This document shows, piece after piece, positions 7,416 to 17,467 of a stretch of DNA of 64,000 bases. Position 1 is the stretch's first letter. Each line of letters opens with the position of its first letter. The notes beneath the pieces are model-generated. The model ran no database searches. It worked only from the letters and a program-made list of their open reading frames with translations, and had not been told where the DNA came from. A program made the position numbers and the translations under genes. Source of the DNA: Photobacterium iliopiscarium (lineage in GTDB: Bacteria > Pseudomonadota > Gammaproteobacteria > Enterobacterales > Vibrionaceae); NCBI RefSeq assembly GCF_003026395.1, contig NZ_PYOO01000001.1, forward strand, positions 1 to 64,000, read 5' to 3'.

Positions 7416-8081
7416 ATGAAAAAATTATCTTTAGCTATTGTTTTGTCAGCACTACTTTCTACCACTGCATTTGCAAGTGAAAATGTGGTCGATCACAGTA
7501 ATGTAATGCCAACTAAAACTGTCATTAGTCTACAAGCATCACAAACGATGATGAAAGACTCTATGGCGGCAATGGCAGGTATGCATACGTTAAAATTAAC
7601 GGGTGATCCTGATTTAGATTTTATAGCGGGTATGCTTCCTCACCATGAAGGTGCGATTGTGATGAGTGAATCAATTCTACCAACACTGACTAACCCTGCG
7701 GTGCATAAATTAGCGCTTAATATTATTAAATCACAAAAAGAAGAAGTGGTTTATATGAAGCATTGGCTAGCAACACACAAAGAAATACCACTAGCACAAC
7801 GTGATATTGCTAACTCACAAGAAATGATGACCAAATCAATGAAAATCATGCACAACATGATGGAAGTTAAATTAACCGGTCACCCAAATGTTGATTTCGT
7901 TGCGGGTATGATCCCTCACCATGAAGCAGCAGTAGAAATGGCAGAAGTCATCATGCCTTATCTAAAAGATCAATCAACGAAGACTCTCGCACAAAGTATT
8001 ATCAAATCACAACAACAACAAATTAGCTTTATGAAAACATGGCTAAAAGATAATACACCAGCGGCAGTGCCTGCGAAGTAA
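7416..8081 (+). CDS. DUF305 family periplasmic protein
   Basis: 221 aa with a clear Sec signal peptide (MKKLSLAIVLSALL...AFA, cleavage after about residue 20). It contains two copies of the DUF305 half-repeat: DFIAGMLPHHEGAIVM and DFVAGMIPHHEAAVEM, each followed by IIKSQ...MK.WL. Paired His and Met residues in these repeats are typical of ferritin-like DUF305 proteins, some of which (such as cyanobacterial CopM) bind copper. A role in periplasmic metal handling is inferred. The region is very Met-rich (MMKDSMAAMAGMH). A terminator follows directly. Confidence 0.85.
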   Translation: MKKLSLAIVLSALLSTTAFASENVVDHSNVMPTKTVISLQASQTMMKDSMAAMAGMHTLKLTGDPDLDFIAGMLPHHEGAIVMSESILPTLTNPAVHKLALNIIKSQKEEVVYMKHWLATHKEIPLAQRDIANSQEMMTKSMKIMHNMMEVKLTGHPNVDFVAGMIPHHEAAVEMAEVIMPYLKDQSTKTLAQSIIKSQQQQISFMKTWLKDNTPAAVPAK

Positions 8082-8105
8082 ATAAGATCACACTTATTTA
8101 TACAT

Positions 8106-8137
8106 AAATCCGACTTAAATAAGTCGGATTTATTTTA
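8106..8137 (+). terminator. Rho-independent terminator after DUF305 gene
   Basis: AAATCCGACTT-AAAT-AAGTCGGATTT followed by TATTTT; a perfect 11-bp stem. It may work for both converging genes. Confidence 0.85.
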
Positions 8138-8144
8138 TCTGTTT

Positions 8145-8831
8145 TTAATCAATCGAAAACTCTCGATATTGACCACTTTCAAGCCCAGCTACCGATAAAT
8201 GCCCTACCGACACACGATGCAGTGCTAATACTTCATTTTGAAAAAAGCCAAACATACGTTTCACTTGATGGTACTTCCCTTCAACCAATGAAAGCCGTGC
8301 TTGATACTCTGAGACGATTTCTAAATGCGCGGGCTTAGTGGTGATATTCTCATACCCAAAATAAATCCCCTCTTTGAACACGGTAATATATTCCTCAGTA
8401 ACAGGTTTTGATAAAGTCACTTCATATACTTTTGCGAGTTTGGTTTCAGGTAGACTTATTTGACGTGACCATGCGCCATCGTTAGTTAACAACACTAACC
8501 CTGTCGTATTAAAATCTAACCGCCCAACAATATGTAATTCATCTTTTTGAGGATGATCAATTAAATCTAATACGGTTGTATGCTTAGAATCTTTGGTCGC
8601 ACTGACAATACCTTGCGGTTTATTCAACATAATATAAATCGGTTTATTATCTTGAAGGCTGTGACCATCTAATTCAACATGCATAAATTGAGTCACTTTT
8701 TGATGCGTTGAATGTGCGGCTTCTCCATCCACGATGATCCTTTTCTGAGCAACCAAAAGACGAGTGTCTGATATAGAGTAAATACTATGTTGACTTATAA
8801 AACGATCGAGTCGAGTGGTAGACGATTTCAT
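8145..8831 (-). CDS. rsuA: RsuA-family 16S rRNA pseudouridine synthase
   Basis: 228 aa, close to the usual 231 aa of RsuA. An N-terminal S4 RNA-binding domain (residues 1-50, RLDRFISQH) precedes the catalytic domain. The active-site motif GRLDFNTTGLVLLTND holds the catalytic Asp (about residue 105), and EGKYHQVKRMF is the conserved C-terminal motif. RsuA converts U516 of 16S rRNA to pseudouridine. Vibrionaceae carry several paralogues of this family, so the exact target is inferred. Confidence 0.85.
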   Translation of the reverse strand: MKSSTTRLDRFISQHSIYSISDTRLLVAQKRIIVDGEAAHSTHQKVTQFMHVELDGHSLQDNKPIYIMLNKPQGIVSATKDSKHTTVLDLIDHPQKDELHIVGRLDFNTTGLVLLTNDGAWSRQISLPETKLAKVYEVTLSKPVTEEYITVFKEGIYFGYENITTKPAHLEIVSEYQARLSLVEGKYHQVKRMFGFFQNEVLALHRVSVGHLSVAGLESGQYREFSID

Positions 8832-9054
8832 AACATAACAATATCCGCAGTATGTAAAAATGCATTCGAAAATGTACTTTTTAAGAAGTGAACATCTTTA
8901 CATATAACAACAAAAATAGAACAGCTATATTTTGAAAATTAATGTTCAGGTGTACTTGATGTTATTTACTTTTAATAACACTTTAAATATTGATTAATTA
9001 TCATGGGCTAAATATGATATTATTCTGTTAAATATTTCACCATAGAGTTAATTT

Positions 9055-9435
9055 TTGAAATTCTCACTCTTACAATATAAGCGTCAAACACTCGCTTCAT
9101 GGTCACTGATTTTAGTGAGTATTGTGCTATTGGTGTGTATTTCTCAAAATTTAGGCCTTTCTACATTATGTTCTTTAGCGCCGACAATTGACGCAACTGA
9201 ACAGCTTCAATCTCATCCACAAACACACTCAGATCTAGAAACACAATGCAGCAATAGTGAGCATCTTGTTAATGCCAACACGATTAACATTGATTTTGCG
9301 ATTCCAATGTTTATCCTCGCCCTTGTTATTATTGCAGCGATATTAAAGCAATCGGGTGTTAAGTACTTCCCTCCTGAGCCAACAACCTCCTATGGTGTAC
9401 GGCGACATTTAGCTTTTTGTACCTTTCAAGAATAA
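9055..9435 (+). CDS. Small membrane protein, possibly ScsA-like
   Basis: 126 aa from a TTG start; no in-frame ATG is available. One membrane segment at about residues 15-35 and another at about 85-100 flank a periplasmic loop with two Cys and several His. The end, RRHLAFCTFQE, resembles the C-terminus of small copper-associated proteins of the ScsA/DUF2946 kind. It precedes a tiny membrane protein and an ScsD-like thioredoxin, which supports the link to copper or redox stress. The family assignment is tentative. Confidence 0.5.
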   Translation: MKFSLLQYKRQTLASWSLILVSIVLLVCISQNLGLSTLCSLAPTIDATEQLQSHPQTHSDLETQCSNSEHLVNANTINIDFAIPMFILALVIIAAILKQSGVKYFPPEPTTSYGVRRHLAFCTFQE

Positions 9436-9557
9436 ACACAATCAGGGTCTGAAGATCGATCATTATTACGTCTTAAAAAACCAAGGCATCATAGTGTGTG
9501 ATAACAGCCCCTCCTAATACTTATATCTTTTTATATAATTATTCACGGAGCAATATT

Positions 9558-9761
9558 GTGTTTAAAAATCAAATTGTTAGTACTGTTTTATTTACGGTAT
9601 CGTTAGTATCAGTGCTATTTCTAGCGACGATCCCTGTCGCTACACCATCGCTAAAAACAGGCATGTTAACCCATCCACCAGCACAACTCTGTTTAATGCT
9701 AACGGAATTACTCAACCACGATACGGCGATGCAAACACTAGAATTTGGAAGGGGAAAATAA
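9558..9761 (+). CDS. Short membrane peptide upstream of scsD-like gene
   Basis: 67 aa from the GTG at 9558, which has GGAG eight bases upstream; a GTG at 9498 in the same frame lacks a ribosome site. One transmembrane segment (residues 5-27), then a short periplasmic tail with one Cys. It ends 2 bases before the next gene, so the two are probably co-translated. Family not recognised. Confidence 0.5.
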   Translation: MFKNQIVSTVLFTVSLVSVLFLATIPVATPSLKTGMLTHPPAQLCLMLTELLNHDTAMQTLEFGRGK

Positions 9762-9763
9762 TA

Positions 9764-10300
9764 ATGACAACTAAAAAAAACCAATCTAAAAAAGCGACCA
9801 ATGTAGCAACTAAGCTATGGCTAAAAGCAAAAGAAATCATAAAACTGGTGCTTATTTTATCACTCTTTTTTATCGCTATAGATGCTTGGCGCAGTAAAGA
9901 TATGCCATCAGACGTGATCCCTACATTAGCGGCAAATACACTGGATCAGCAATGGGTTGATATTAAAAAGATGAGTGATGAAAAACCCGTATTACTCTAT
10001 TTTTGGGCGACATGGTGCTCAGTGTGTAAACTGGTTAGCCCTAGTGTTGATTGGCTTGCAGATAATCATCAAGTGGTATCAGTTGCGGTTACATCTGGCG
10101 AGAACCAACGGGTTGCCCAATTTATGAAGTATAAAGAATACAATTTCCCGGTCATCAATGATCCAACAGGTAAAATTGGTCGAGAATGGGGCGTTACTGC
10201 GACACCTTCAATCATAATCATTAAAAATGGTCAGATTTCATCAATAACAACCGGTGCAACAACCCCGATAGGCTTGTGGTTACGGCTGATTTTTGCTTAA
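9764..10300 (+). CDS. scsD: ScsD-like membrane-anchored thioredoxin
   Basis: 178 aa. A basic N-terminus is followed by one membrane anchor (about residues 28-45, then DAWRSKDMP, typical of ScsD). The thioredoxin domain carries the FWATWCSVCK active site (CxxC, about residues 85-88) and the cis-Pro motif TATPSI. ScsD proteins act as periplasmic disulfide reductases or oxidases in the suppressor-of-copper-sensitivity system. Here scsB and scsC are absent nearby; only small membrane proteins lie upstream. Confidence 0.75.
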   Translation: MTTKKNQSKKATNVATKLWLKAKEIIKLVLILSLFFIAIDAWRSKDMPSDVIPTLAANTLDQQWVDIKKMSDEKPVLLYFWATWCSVCKLVSPSVDWLADNHQVVSVAVTSGENQRVAQFMKYKEYNFPVINDPTGKIGREWGVTATPSIIIIKNGQISSITTGATTPIGLWLRLIFA

Positions 10301-10322
10301 CCACGCTATAAATCAGTTCATT

Positions 10323-10353
10323 GTTACTACCAACAGTGGTTGTTGGTAGTAAC
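10323..10353. terminator. Long hairpin between convergent genes
   Basis: GTTACTACCAACA-GTGGT-TGTTGGTAGTAAC, a perfect 13-bp stem with a 5-base loop. It has no clear T-tract, so it may be a weak bidirectional terminator or an RNA-end stabiliser. Confidence 0.55.
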
Positions 10354-10400
10354 TTATGCAATAACTATCGTTGTAAAATAAGCTGTGCAAAATAGCCTAA

Positions 10401-11891
10401 TTAACGCTTAAATTTATCAGCCCATTGTGGCCATATAGCCGCGAGATCCATGTATTCTTCGATAGTATCAGCAATACGATCAATGCCTTGCTGACGAATT
10501 TCATCAAAATCAGGAGTTTGGGTCGCTTCTAAACCAGCCCAACGTAAAATAGCATCACATGCACCTTGTTGTTCGAAAATACCATGCAAATAGGTGCCAA
10601 ACACTTGATCATCACAGCCTAATTGACCATCAGGACCATCTGTTAGTTGCACTGGCGCATTGGCACTCACACCTTGAGTAACACCCGCATGAATTTCATA
10701 ACCTTTAACGGTAACAGGCATTTGATTAGGCATGGTTAGTGTGCCCTCTGTTTGTTGCAAGCATTTGTTTTTCTCAATGGTGGTAGCAATAGATAAATAC
10801 CCTAAACCTTGGCTAACCCCCGCTTCACCTTCAATCGCATGCGGATCAGCAATGGTTTCACCTAACATCTGATAACCACCACAAATACCCATCACTTTGC
10901 CGCCTAAACGCAAATGACGTTGGATCTGTTTATCCCAACCTTGTTCACGTAAGAACGCTAAATCACTACGTACACTTTTAGTGCCTGGAATAATGATCAA
11001 ATCGGCGGCAGGAAAAGGCTGACCTTTGCCGACAAACTGCAAGTTAACTTGAGGATGCATGCGCAGGGGATCAAAATCAGTATGGTTACTCACGCGGGTT
11101 AAAACAGGCACTACCACCTTTAATTGATGATCAGCGGCATCAACTTGTTGGCAGTTAATCGCATCTTCAGCTTCTAACATTAAGCCATGTAAATACGGTA
11201 ACACGCCTAATACTGGCTTACCTGTTTTTTGTTCTAGCCACTCTAAACCCGATTCCAGTAACTTAATATCACCACGGAAACGGTTGATAACAAAACCTTT
11301 GACCCGTGCTTGTTCTGATTCAGACAATAACGCTAACGTGCCATAGATATGAGCGAACACCCCACCGCGATCAATATCTGCAATAATGATCACCGGCACA
11401 TCGGCTTTTTCAGCAAAGCCCATGTTTGCCACATCATTTTCACGTAAGTTGATTTCAGCAGGACTACCCGCACCTTCAATAACAATGGTTTGATACTGTT
11501 GTTGCAACAGTGTGAATGATTCCATAATCGGCGTCATTACCACTTTCTTGTAGTTATGAAAACCCACAGCATCCATATCAGCTAAAGCGTGGCCTTGTAC
11601 GATCACTTGTGCACCAACATCAGTATTGGGTTTAAGTAAGACAGGATTCATATGCACGCTAGGCTCAATACCACAGGCTTGAGCTTGAACGGCTTGTGCT
11701 CGCCCAATCTCACCGCCATCTTTGGTCACAGCGCTGTTTAATGCCATATTTTGTGATTTAAACGGTGCCACACGAATACCTCGGCGTGCCAACACGCGAC
11801 ATAATCCAGCCACCAGCACACTTTTACCTGCATCTGACGTCGTACCTTGTACCATTAATGCACGTGTTGTCGATTGTAATGTATCCGTCAT
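10401..11891 (-). CDS. cobQ: Cobyric acid synthase
   Basis: 496 aa, normal length. The N-terminal amidoligase (BioD-like) domain shows [18 protein letters not shown] (P-loop). The C-terminal class I glutamine amidotransferase domain has [15 protein letters not shown] with the nucleophile Cys, and the His of GTYLHGIFE. The enzyme amidates four side-chain carboxyls of adenosylcobyrinic acid a,c-diamide in vitamin B12 synthesis. No other cobalamin genes are adjacent, so this copy stands alone here, as often seen where salvage genes are scattered. Confidence 0.95.
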   Translation of the reverse strand: MTDTLQSTTRALMVQGTTSDAGKSVLVAGLCRVLARRGIRVAPFKSQNMALNSAVTKDGGEIGRAQAVQAQACGIEPSVHMNPVLLKPNTDVGAQVIVQGHALADMDAVGFHNYKKVVMTPIMESFTLLQQQYQTIVIEGAGSPAEINLRENDVANMGFAEKADVPVIIIADIDRGGVFAHIYGTLALLSESEQARVKGFVINRFRGDIKLLESGLEWLEQKTGKPVLGVLPYLHGLMLEAEDAINCQQVDAADHQLKVVVPVLTRVSNHTDFDPLRMHPQVNLQFVGKGQPFPAADLIIIPGTKSVRSDLAFLREQGWDKQIQRHLRLGGKVMGICGGYQMLGETIADPHAIEGEAGVSQGLGYLSIATTIEKNKCLQQTEGTLTMPNQMPVTVKGYEIHAGVTQGVSANAPVQLTDGPDGQLGCDDQVFGTYLHGIFEQQGACDAILRWAGLEATQTPDFDEIRQQGIDRIADTIEEYMDLAAIWPQWADKFKR

Positions 11892-12024
11892 TTCCTAATT
11901 CCATGTTGATATAATAAGGGAGAGTAACCACAGATGATGGCTATCTATAAGTCGCCAATCATCTTAGCAATTGATCATGTGGATAATAACTCATAAAAAA
12001 TACGTTTGAATAATCATCAATCTG

Positions 12025-12918
12025 GTGTATATGATAACGATTATCATTTTTTATCACTCCTTTTTTATGAATTATCTTATTTTACCGACCATGTTGGTAT
12101 GGCTATTATTGGCAATCAGCATCGGTTGTGCGTTAACAAAAACAACGTCTTGGCGCATACCGCTACTACTGACCTTGATCACCGCAGTGATGTTGAACAT
12201 CTTAACGGTGATTGGCGCTGCCATTATGGTCAGTGGTATCGTGATTGCCCGTTTTACCGCTCAACAACAATCTAAGCCACTGATCTATGCAGGTCATATG
12301 GTTGTTGTTTTGTGGATCATTGGGTTAATTCTGCACTTGTACCCTGGTATCAATAATTTATTGGTACTTGATCACGTCAATAGTGGCCCACTTAGTCGAC
12401 CGTTTACGCTTTACTTTAATATCGATAAACCCATGCTTATTTTTGCACTGCTACTACTCGTGCCCAATATAGTAAGCAATAACGAATATAACTGGCATCA
12501 TCTTTCGCTCTCACGCATGCAAAAAAGTATTATTGGTGGCGGATTAATCACATTACCGTTATTAGCATGGGCATTACAACTGGTACAGCCTGAATTCACC
12601 TTGCCGTCATGGTGGTGGATCTTTGCGATTAATAATTTGATATTTACGTGTGTTGCCGAAGAAGTGCTTTTCCGTGGTTATATTCAAGGACTGCTATGTA
12701 AGAAATTAGCACCACCGATGGCGATTATTATTGCGAGTGTTTTATTTGGACTTGCGCACTTTGCTGGTGGACCATTATTTATCATTATTGCGACATTGGC
12801 TGGCATACTTTATGGTTTAAGCTATTATTGGACTAAGAAGATAACGGTCGCGATCGTGGTTCATTTTGCATTTAACTTACTTCATTTAGTCTTTTTTACT
12901 TACCCACTGCCCTTGTAA
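12025..12918 (+). CDS. CPBP-family intramembrane metalloprotease
   Basis: About 297 aa with some eight predicted membrane segments. The CPBP (Abi/Rce1-like) motifs are present: EEVLFRGYIQG (motif 1, E-E-x-x-x-R, about residue 212) and FGLAHFAG (motif 2 His), with a final HFAFNLLH (motif 4). These proteases cleave within or beside membranes; bacterial roles include bacteriocin self-immunity and prenyl-protein processing. The start is uncertain: GTG 12025, ATG 12031 and ATG 12067 are all in frame and none has a strong ribosome site. Confidence 0.85.
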   Translation: MYMITIIIFYHSFFMNYLILPTMLVWLLLAISIGCALTKTTSWRIPLLLTLITAVMLNILTVIGAAIMVSGIVIARFTAQQQSKPLIYAGHMVVVLWIIGLILHLYPGINNLLVLDHVNSGPLSRPFTLYFNIDKPMLIFALLLLVPNIVSNNEYNWHHLSLSRMQKSIIGGGLITLPLLAWALQLVQPEFTLPSWWWIFAINNLIFTCVAEEVLFRGYIQGLLCKKLAPPMAIIIASVLFGLAHFAGGPLFIIIATLAGILYGLSYYWTKKITVAIVVHFAFNLLHLVFFTYPLPL

Positions 12919-13006
12919 TAATGCAAAATAAAAAGGCTTTTCACCTTACTTTGAACACCGCTACACAATCTTCATCAACATAAAACAGGGATAAGGAACA
13001 GGATGA

Positions 13007-14101
13007 ATGTCAAAAATATTGCTCATAAATGTCCTCAACAATCCTAATATATTACTGAATGTTGATGAAAAAATTAGTTATCAAATTATTACTGAAGCTC
13101 GTCACCTATCGTTATTAGGGCAATTAAAGGCGTGTTGTGATCGAGCGCACATCGAACATGATCTTCCTCTGCACACCCAGCAACAATTATTGTCTGGGTT
13201 TCACAGCTATCAAAAACAACAACAACAATTATTACTTGAACATCAACATCTCACTGAACAATTACAAGGGGTTATTAACTCATGGCGTTACTTACGCGGT
13301 AGCGCACTACAGTTCCTTAATAACGATATGTTTGCTGGCAGAATCAAAAATAATATTGATATTTACGTTCCACAACAACATGTTGCTAACGTTGAAAAAA
13401 CGCTATTAGATAACGGCTGGCGCTATAAAAATATCGCTGATTATGAAGAAACGTTTTATCGTCGTTGGGCACAGCAAACCACGCCATTGATCCACAAACA
13501 ACGCCGTACTGAGCTGGCGATTCACTTTCAATTATTACCCAAAACATTGATCAATAAACTCGATCCAACGCCTTTGTTGCACCACCATTTATCACCGCCA
13601 TTGTGCGAGCCTGCAACATTACTATCGCCAGATGCGATGGTGCTTCATCAAGCGATTATGTTATTTCATCAAATTGATTACCATTATGGCTTACGGGATA
13701 TTTACAGCTTATATTTACAGTTTGTTTATTTTAGTAAAGACGCGACTTTTTGGCATAATTTAATTCAACTTCACCAACAAGTCGGCAATGATAATAGCCT
13801 TTATCTCGCCGTTAGTTTATGTCAGCGTTTATTTAATTTAACTGTTCCTGAAAATGTATTAACCTATTTTAAACAACAAAAATCACATCAATTATCCTAT
13901 TGGCTCTATCAACAACGGTTTATTGATGCGTTTATTTACCAATTTCCTTTGCACCGCAACATGGGTTATCGTGATGCGGTTAAATCACTGCGATTTCGTG
14001 GCCGTTTAAAACAAATGCCGATCTACTCTATTGTGCCGCATATTATTAAACGATTAATTGTTAATAGTATTCCGCATGACGATGAAGAAGTGATCAACTA
14101 A
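13007..14101 (+). CDS. Nucleotidyltransferase-family protein (NTP_transf_5-like)
   Basis: 364 aa. The segment LRGSALQFLN...AGRIKNNIDIYVP matches the pattern of the uncharacterised nucleotidyltransferase_5 family, in which G-x-A-L is followed about 20 residues later by D-I-D. Here the first acidic residue is Asn (NNIDIYV), so one metal ligand may be missing. A second conserved element follows (ELAIHFQLLPK). Such proteins often sit in polysaccharide or exopolymer clusters; no such cluster is seen here. A ribosome site, AGGAACAGG, precedes the ATG. Assignment is moderate. Confidence 0.6.
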   Translation: MSKILLINVLNNPNILLNVDEKISYQIITEARHLSLLGQLKACCDRAHIEHDLPLHTQQQLLSGFHSYQKQQQQLLLEHQHLTEQLQGVINSWRYLRGSALQFLNNDMFAGRIKNNIDIYVPQQHVANVEKTLLDNGWRYKNIADYEETFYRRWAQQTTPLIHKQRRTELAIHFQLLPKTLINKLDPTPLLHHHLSPPLCEPATLLSPDAMVLHQAIMLFHQIDYHYGLRDIYSLYLQFVYFSKDATFWHNLIQLHQQVGNDNSLYLAVSLCQRLFNLTVPENVLTYFKQQKSHQLSYWLYQQRFIDAFIYQFPLHRNMGYRDAVKSLRFRGRLKQMPIYSIVPHIIKRLIVNSIPHDDEEVIN

Positions 14102-14206
14102 ATACGACTAACTTCCAATTATCATTATTTGATACCTAATAAGACAGGCGCACGTAAGAATTCTCATGTTACTATGCTAAGCCATTCTCAAGGAAGGAAG
14201 AAGAAT

Positions 14207-15016
14207 TTGGATAACATGCTGTTTTACAAAACATACCCTCATAAACAAAGTAAAGAGTGGGTCGTATTTGTCCATGGTGCGGGGGGAAGTTCTGCTATCT
14301 GGTTTAAGCAAATAAGAGCCTACAAACAGCATTTTAATTTACTCTTATTAGATTTGCGTGGTCATGGTAAATCTAACACCATGTTTCAAGATGTAATGGA
14401 TAACCAATATACATTTAAAATGGTGACCAAAGATATTATCGATGTGCTTAATCACCTTAAGATTGAATCAGCCCATTTTGTCGGCATGTCATTAGGCACC
14501 ATTATTATTCGTCATCTGGCTGAACTGGCGCCAGAACGGGTTCAAACAATGACATTAGGTGGTGCGATAACACGTTTAAATACACGATCTCAAGTGTTAA
14601 TTAGTTTGGGCAATCTGAGCAAACATATCCTGCCCTATATGTGGTTATACCGTATATTTGCTTATGTCGTTATGCCACAAAAAAACCAACGTCAATCTCG
14701 CCATTTATTTATTCGAGAAGCTAAAAAACTCTGCCAGCAAGAATTTAAGCGGTGGTTCAAATTAGCGACAGATGTTAACCCGATTATGAAATACTTTAAG
14801 GAAAAAGAACTTGTCATCCCAACCCTATATTTAATGGGTGAGCATGATTATATGTTTATTAAATCCGTCAAAGAGATGATTAAACGTCATCAAAATAGTG
14901 TATTAACTCAATTATCAAATTGTGGTCATGTATGTAATGTCGAACAACCAGAAGCATTCAACCATCATTCAATTGAATTTATTCAACTGCACAGCCAACC
15001 ACCACTAGCGCACTAA
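14207..15016 (+). CDS. Alpha/beta hydrolase
   Basis: 269 aa from the TTG at 14207, preferred because AGGAAGGAAG lies just upstream; a TTG 26 codons earlier has no ribosome site. Standard fold motifs: VVFVHGAGGSSAIW (oxyanion HG), LLLLDLRGHGKS, nucleophile elbow VGMSLGTIII (Ser), YLMGEHDYMF (Asp) and NCGHVCNVEQPEAF (His). The substrate is unknown. It lies 105 bp after the nucleotidyltransferase-like gene and may be co-transcribed. Confidence 0.85.
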   Translation: MDNMLFYKTYPHKQSKEWVVFVHGAGGSSAIWFKQIRAYKQHFNLLLLDLRGHGKSNTMFQDVMDNQYTFKMVTKDIIDVLNHLKIESAHFVGMSLGTIIIRHLAELAPERVQTMTLGGAITRLNTRSQVLISLGNLSKHILPYMWLYRIFAYVVMPQKNQRQSRHLFIREAKKLCQQEFKRWFKLATDVNPIMKYFKEKELVIPTLYLMGEHDYMFIKSVKEMIKRHQNSVLTQLSNCGHVCNVEQPEAFNHHSIEFIQLHSQPPLAH

Positions 15017-15069
15017 TAAAATAAGCCACAGTGAGGCATTGCACACTCACTGGGCTTAGAATCTGAATG

Positions 15070-15888
15070 TTACGCAGGTAATACTTTACTTAAAAAACGC
15101 TGTAATTGTTCAGTCACAAATTGCGGTTGTTCAAGGTTACTAATGTGCCCAGCATCAGGAATAAGCACATATTCACTGCCATCAATCGCATCATGCATTA
15201 ATTGTGCTTCAAGTGGTGGACGTGGATTATCTTCCAAACCTGACATAATTAATGTCGGAACGGTAAGCTGCTCGATATCATCAAACGTATCACGACGCCC
15301 AAACACCATGCGTCCCATCTCAGACACTGCCACTGCGCGATCACCTTGTAACTGTGCAAGAGAATGACGGAATGCACTGACTAATTGTGGGTTATGAAGA
15401 TGACCATCCCGACGGAAAAATAATGGTACTATCATATCAATCAATGGCGCAGGAACATGTTGCTGATCGCGTAAAGTATCTAACATCGCAAAATATCTCG
15501 CGTGCATTACTTCTGGCTCATAGCCTAAGAAGGTATCCATTAGCACTAATGCCGTCACTCGCGCAGGCGCTTTAAGGGCTAATTCTGCACCCCACATGCC
15601 TCCCACAGACAAACCAATCACAGCAAATTTTTCAATCTCTAAATGATCCAATAATGCCAACACATTATCAGCATAATCACGTAATGTCCGTGTTGCTGAC
15701 GGCGCACTGTCAGATCCACCATGCGCCCAAAAATCTGGCACAATACAACGATAATGTTGGCTTAACTCCGCGATCTGCGGTGCCCACATTGCACTATCCC
15801 ATAAGTAGCTATGACCAAAGACAAGCACTGGACCTGTTCCTTGATCACGGTAAGTCATCTGCTGACCATCAATAGCGAATGTTTGCAT
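15070..15888 (-). CDS. Alpha/beta hydrolase
   Basis: 272 aa. Motifs in order: VLVFGHSYLWDSAMW, CIVPDFWAHGGSD, IGLSVGGMWGAELA (nucleophile Ser, about residue 100), LIMSGLEDNP (Asp) and DAGHISNLEQPQF (His). The pattern is close to haloperoxidase and 3-oxoadipate enol-lactonase relatives, but no specific substrate can be inferred. It is convergent with the hydrolase at 14207 and belongs to a different subfamily, sharing little outside the motifs. Confidence 0.9.
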   Translation of the reverse strand: MQTFAIDGQQMTYRDQGTGPVLVFGHSYLWDSAMWAPQIAELSQHYRCIVPDFWAHGGSDSAPSATRTLRDYADNVLALLDHLEIEKFAVIGLSVGGMWGAELALKAPARVTALVLMDTFLGYEPEVMHARYFAMLDTLRDQQHVPAPLIDMIVPLFFRRDGHLHNPQLVSAFRHSLAQLQGDRAVAVSEMGRMVFGRRDTFDDIEQLTVPTLIMSGLEDNPRPPLEAQLMHDAIDGSEYVLIPDAGHISNLEQPQFVTEQLQRFLSKVLPA

Positions 15889-15991
15889 TGTCGGTATCCT
15901 TTCTTGGTTAACACGTGTAGTGAATGTTACTTCGTTATTTTATTATTACGCCCAAATAATACATCTGGGATATCGCACATTATCATAACCG

Positions 15992-17344
15992 TTACGCCAT
16001 TGATGTAACTCGGTATTTATTTCGAATGTTGGTTAACCCTTGACAGTAAAACACCCAAGCACAGAGTCCAGCGGCAATATTACCTAACATTGCACCAGTG
16101 AACAGCCCCGACAAACCCGCGAAATGCGCACCAATCCATAACACAGGCAGATAACACACAAATAATCGTAATGCAGAAATCAACAACGCACGCATCGGTA
16201 ATCCCATCGCATTACAGACGGAAACCATCAGCATGCAAATACCTAATGCGCCAAGGCTAATAGGCACTCGCGTTAAGTGGATCATTAAAATTTGTTGTAC
16301 TGAAGTATTGGTTGTTAATAACTGGGCTAACGGTTGAGCACTTAAAAAGAGTATGACGGCAATAACAACTTGCCAAACCAAGATAAAACGCACCGCAATC
16401 ATGATCAATTTTTCAATGCTGGCAATGTCTTTACGACCAAGCATGCGCCCCACCATCGGTGGCATCGACATGGTTAATGCAAGCACAATCACTAATGAAA
16501 AGAACTCTAATCGCGAACCTAATGCCCAAGCAGCAACGGTTGCCGCACCAAAACCAGCCACCAGCTTTGTGGCTAAAATAGCAGAAACAGGAGGTAATAG
16601 TTGGCTTAGCATTGCTGGTGCCATAATGTGAACTAATTCTTGAATCGCTTTATAAACCGCAAGCCCTCGCCAATCAAAACTCAACCATTGGCGTTTAAAT
16701 AATAATGGAAACACCACCAGCATCCCGATGCTAAACGACACAATGGTCGCCCATGCCGCACCATTGATACCCATATTAAAGGTAAACATAAACAGTGGAT
16801 CTAAACCAATATTAATCACACTGGTGATCACCATCATAATGCCGGGTAACAAGGTATTACCGTTGGCACGGCAAATACTGTAGGCAAAGTACACCATCGA
16901 GCCGCACCATGCACTTGTTAGCCATACGGGCCAATAACTATCAATAACACCAAAGACATTATCAGGCGCACCAAGTAACCATAACAACTGATGACGACCA
17001 AACCAGATTGCCGCACACAGCGCCATGATGCCAATATCACCAAGAATCACCACCACCCCACCTAATTGACGCGCTCGGTGATGATCATTATTACCTAATA
17101 CCCGTGAAATTAAGGCAGTAGTTGCAATCCCTAATCCGACTTGTAATCCAATAACAAGCATTTGCATCGGTAATGTAAAGCCTTGCGCGGCGAGAGGTAA
17201 AATTCCAAGCTGACCGATAAATGCACTATCGACTAATTGAAAACTCATCAGTGACAATACACCGAATAACATTGGCCATGTCATGGTGAACAATTGATGC
17301 GCTAAACTGCGGGACGCTGGAAGTGTCATTGTTTTTGCGTTCAT
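15992..17344 (-). CDS. MATE-family multidrug efflux transporter
   Basis: 450 aa with about 12 membrane segments in two similar halves. The start MTWPMLFGVLSLMSFQLVDSAFIGQLG and the repeated PMQMLVIGLQVGLGIATTALIS element are typical of the NorM/DinF MATE fold. Such proteins export cationic drugs in exchange for Na+ or H+. The ATG at 17342-17344 lacks a strong ribosome site. A terminator for the next upstream gene separates the two transcription units. Confidence 0.9.
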   Translation of the reverse strand: MNAKTMTLPASRSLAHQLFTMTWPMLFGVLSLMSFQLVDSAFIGQLGILPLAAQGFTLPMQMLVIGLQVGLGIATTALISRVLGNNDHHRARQLGGVVVILGDIGIMALCAAIWFGRHQLLWLLGAPDNVFGVIDSYWPVWLTSAWCGSMVYFAYSICRANGNTLLPGIMMVITSVINIGLDPLFMFTFNMGINGAAWATIVSFSIGMLVVFPLLFKRQWLSFDWRGLAVYKAIQELVHIMAPAMLSQLLPPVSAILATKLVAGFGAATVAAWALGSRLEFFSLVIVLALTMSMPPMVGRMLGRKDIASIEKLIMIAVRFILVWQVVIAVILFLSAQPLAQLLTTNTSVQQILMIHLTRVPISLGALGICMLMVSVCNAMGLPMRALLISALRLFVCYLPVLWIGAHFAGLSGLFTGAMLGNIAAGLCAWVFYCQGLTNIRNKYRVTSMA

Positions 17345-17418
17345 AATAATAGCTTAAATAAAACGTTAGCAAAAAGCACCGAGCATCTGCTTCAGCCTTG
17401 TACTTCATACCAATAAAA

Positions 17419-17445
17419 AATCCCCGCCATATAGCGAGGATTCAA
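17419..17445 (-). terminator. Terminator of the MazG-like gene
   Basis: On the minus strand AATCCTCGC-TATAT-GGCGGGGATTTTTT; an imperfect stem followed by a T run, 25 bp after the stop at 17468. Confidence 0.75.
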
Positions 17446-17467
17446 AGAAATAACATTATAACGTAGA

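Noticed and set aside
12006-12275. 89-codon frame overlapping the CPBP protease start
   Set aside because: No family features, and the overlapping protease frame is clearly coding.
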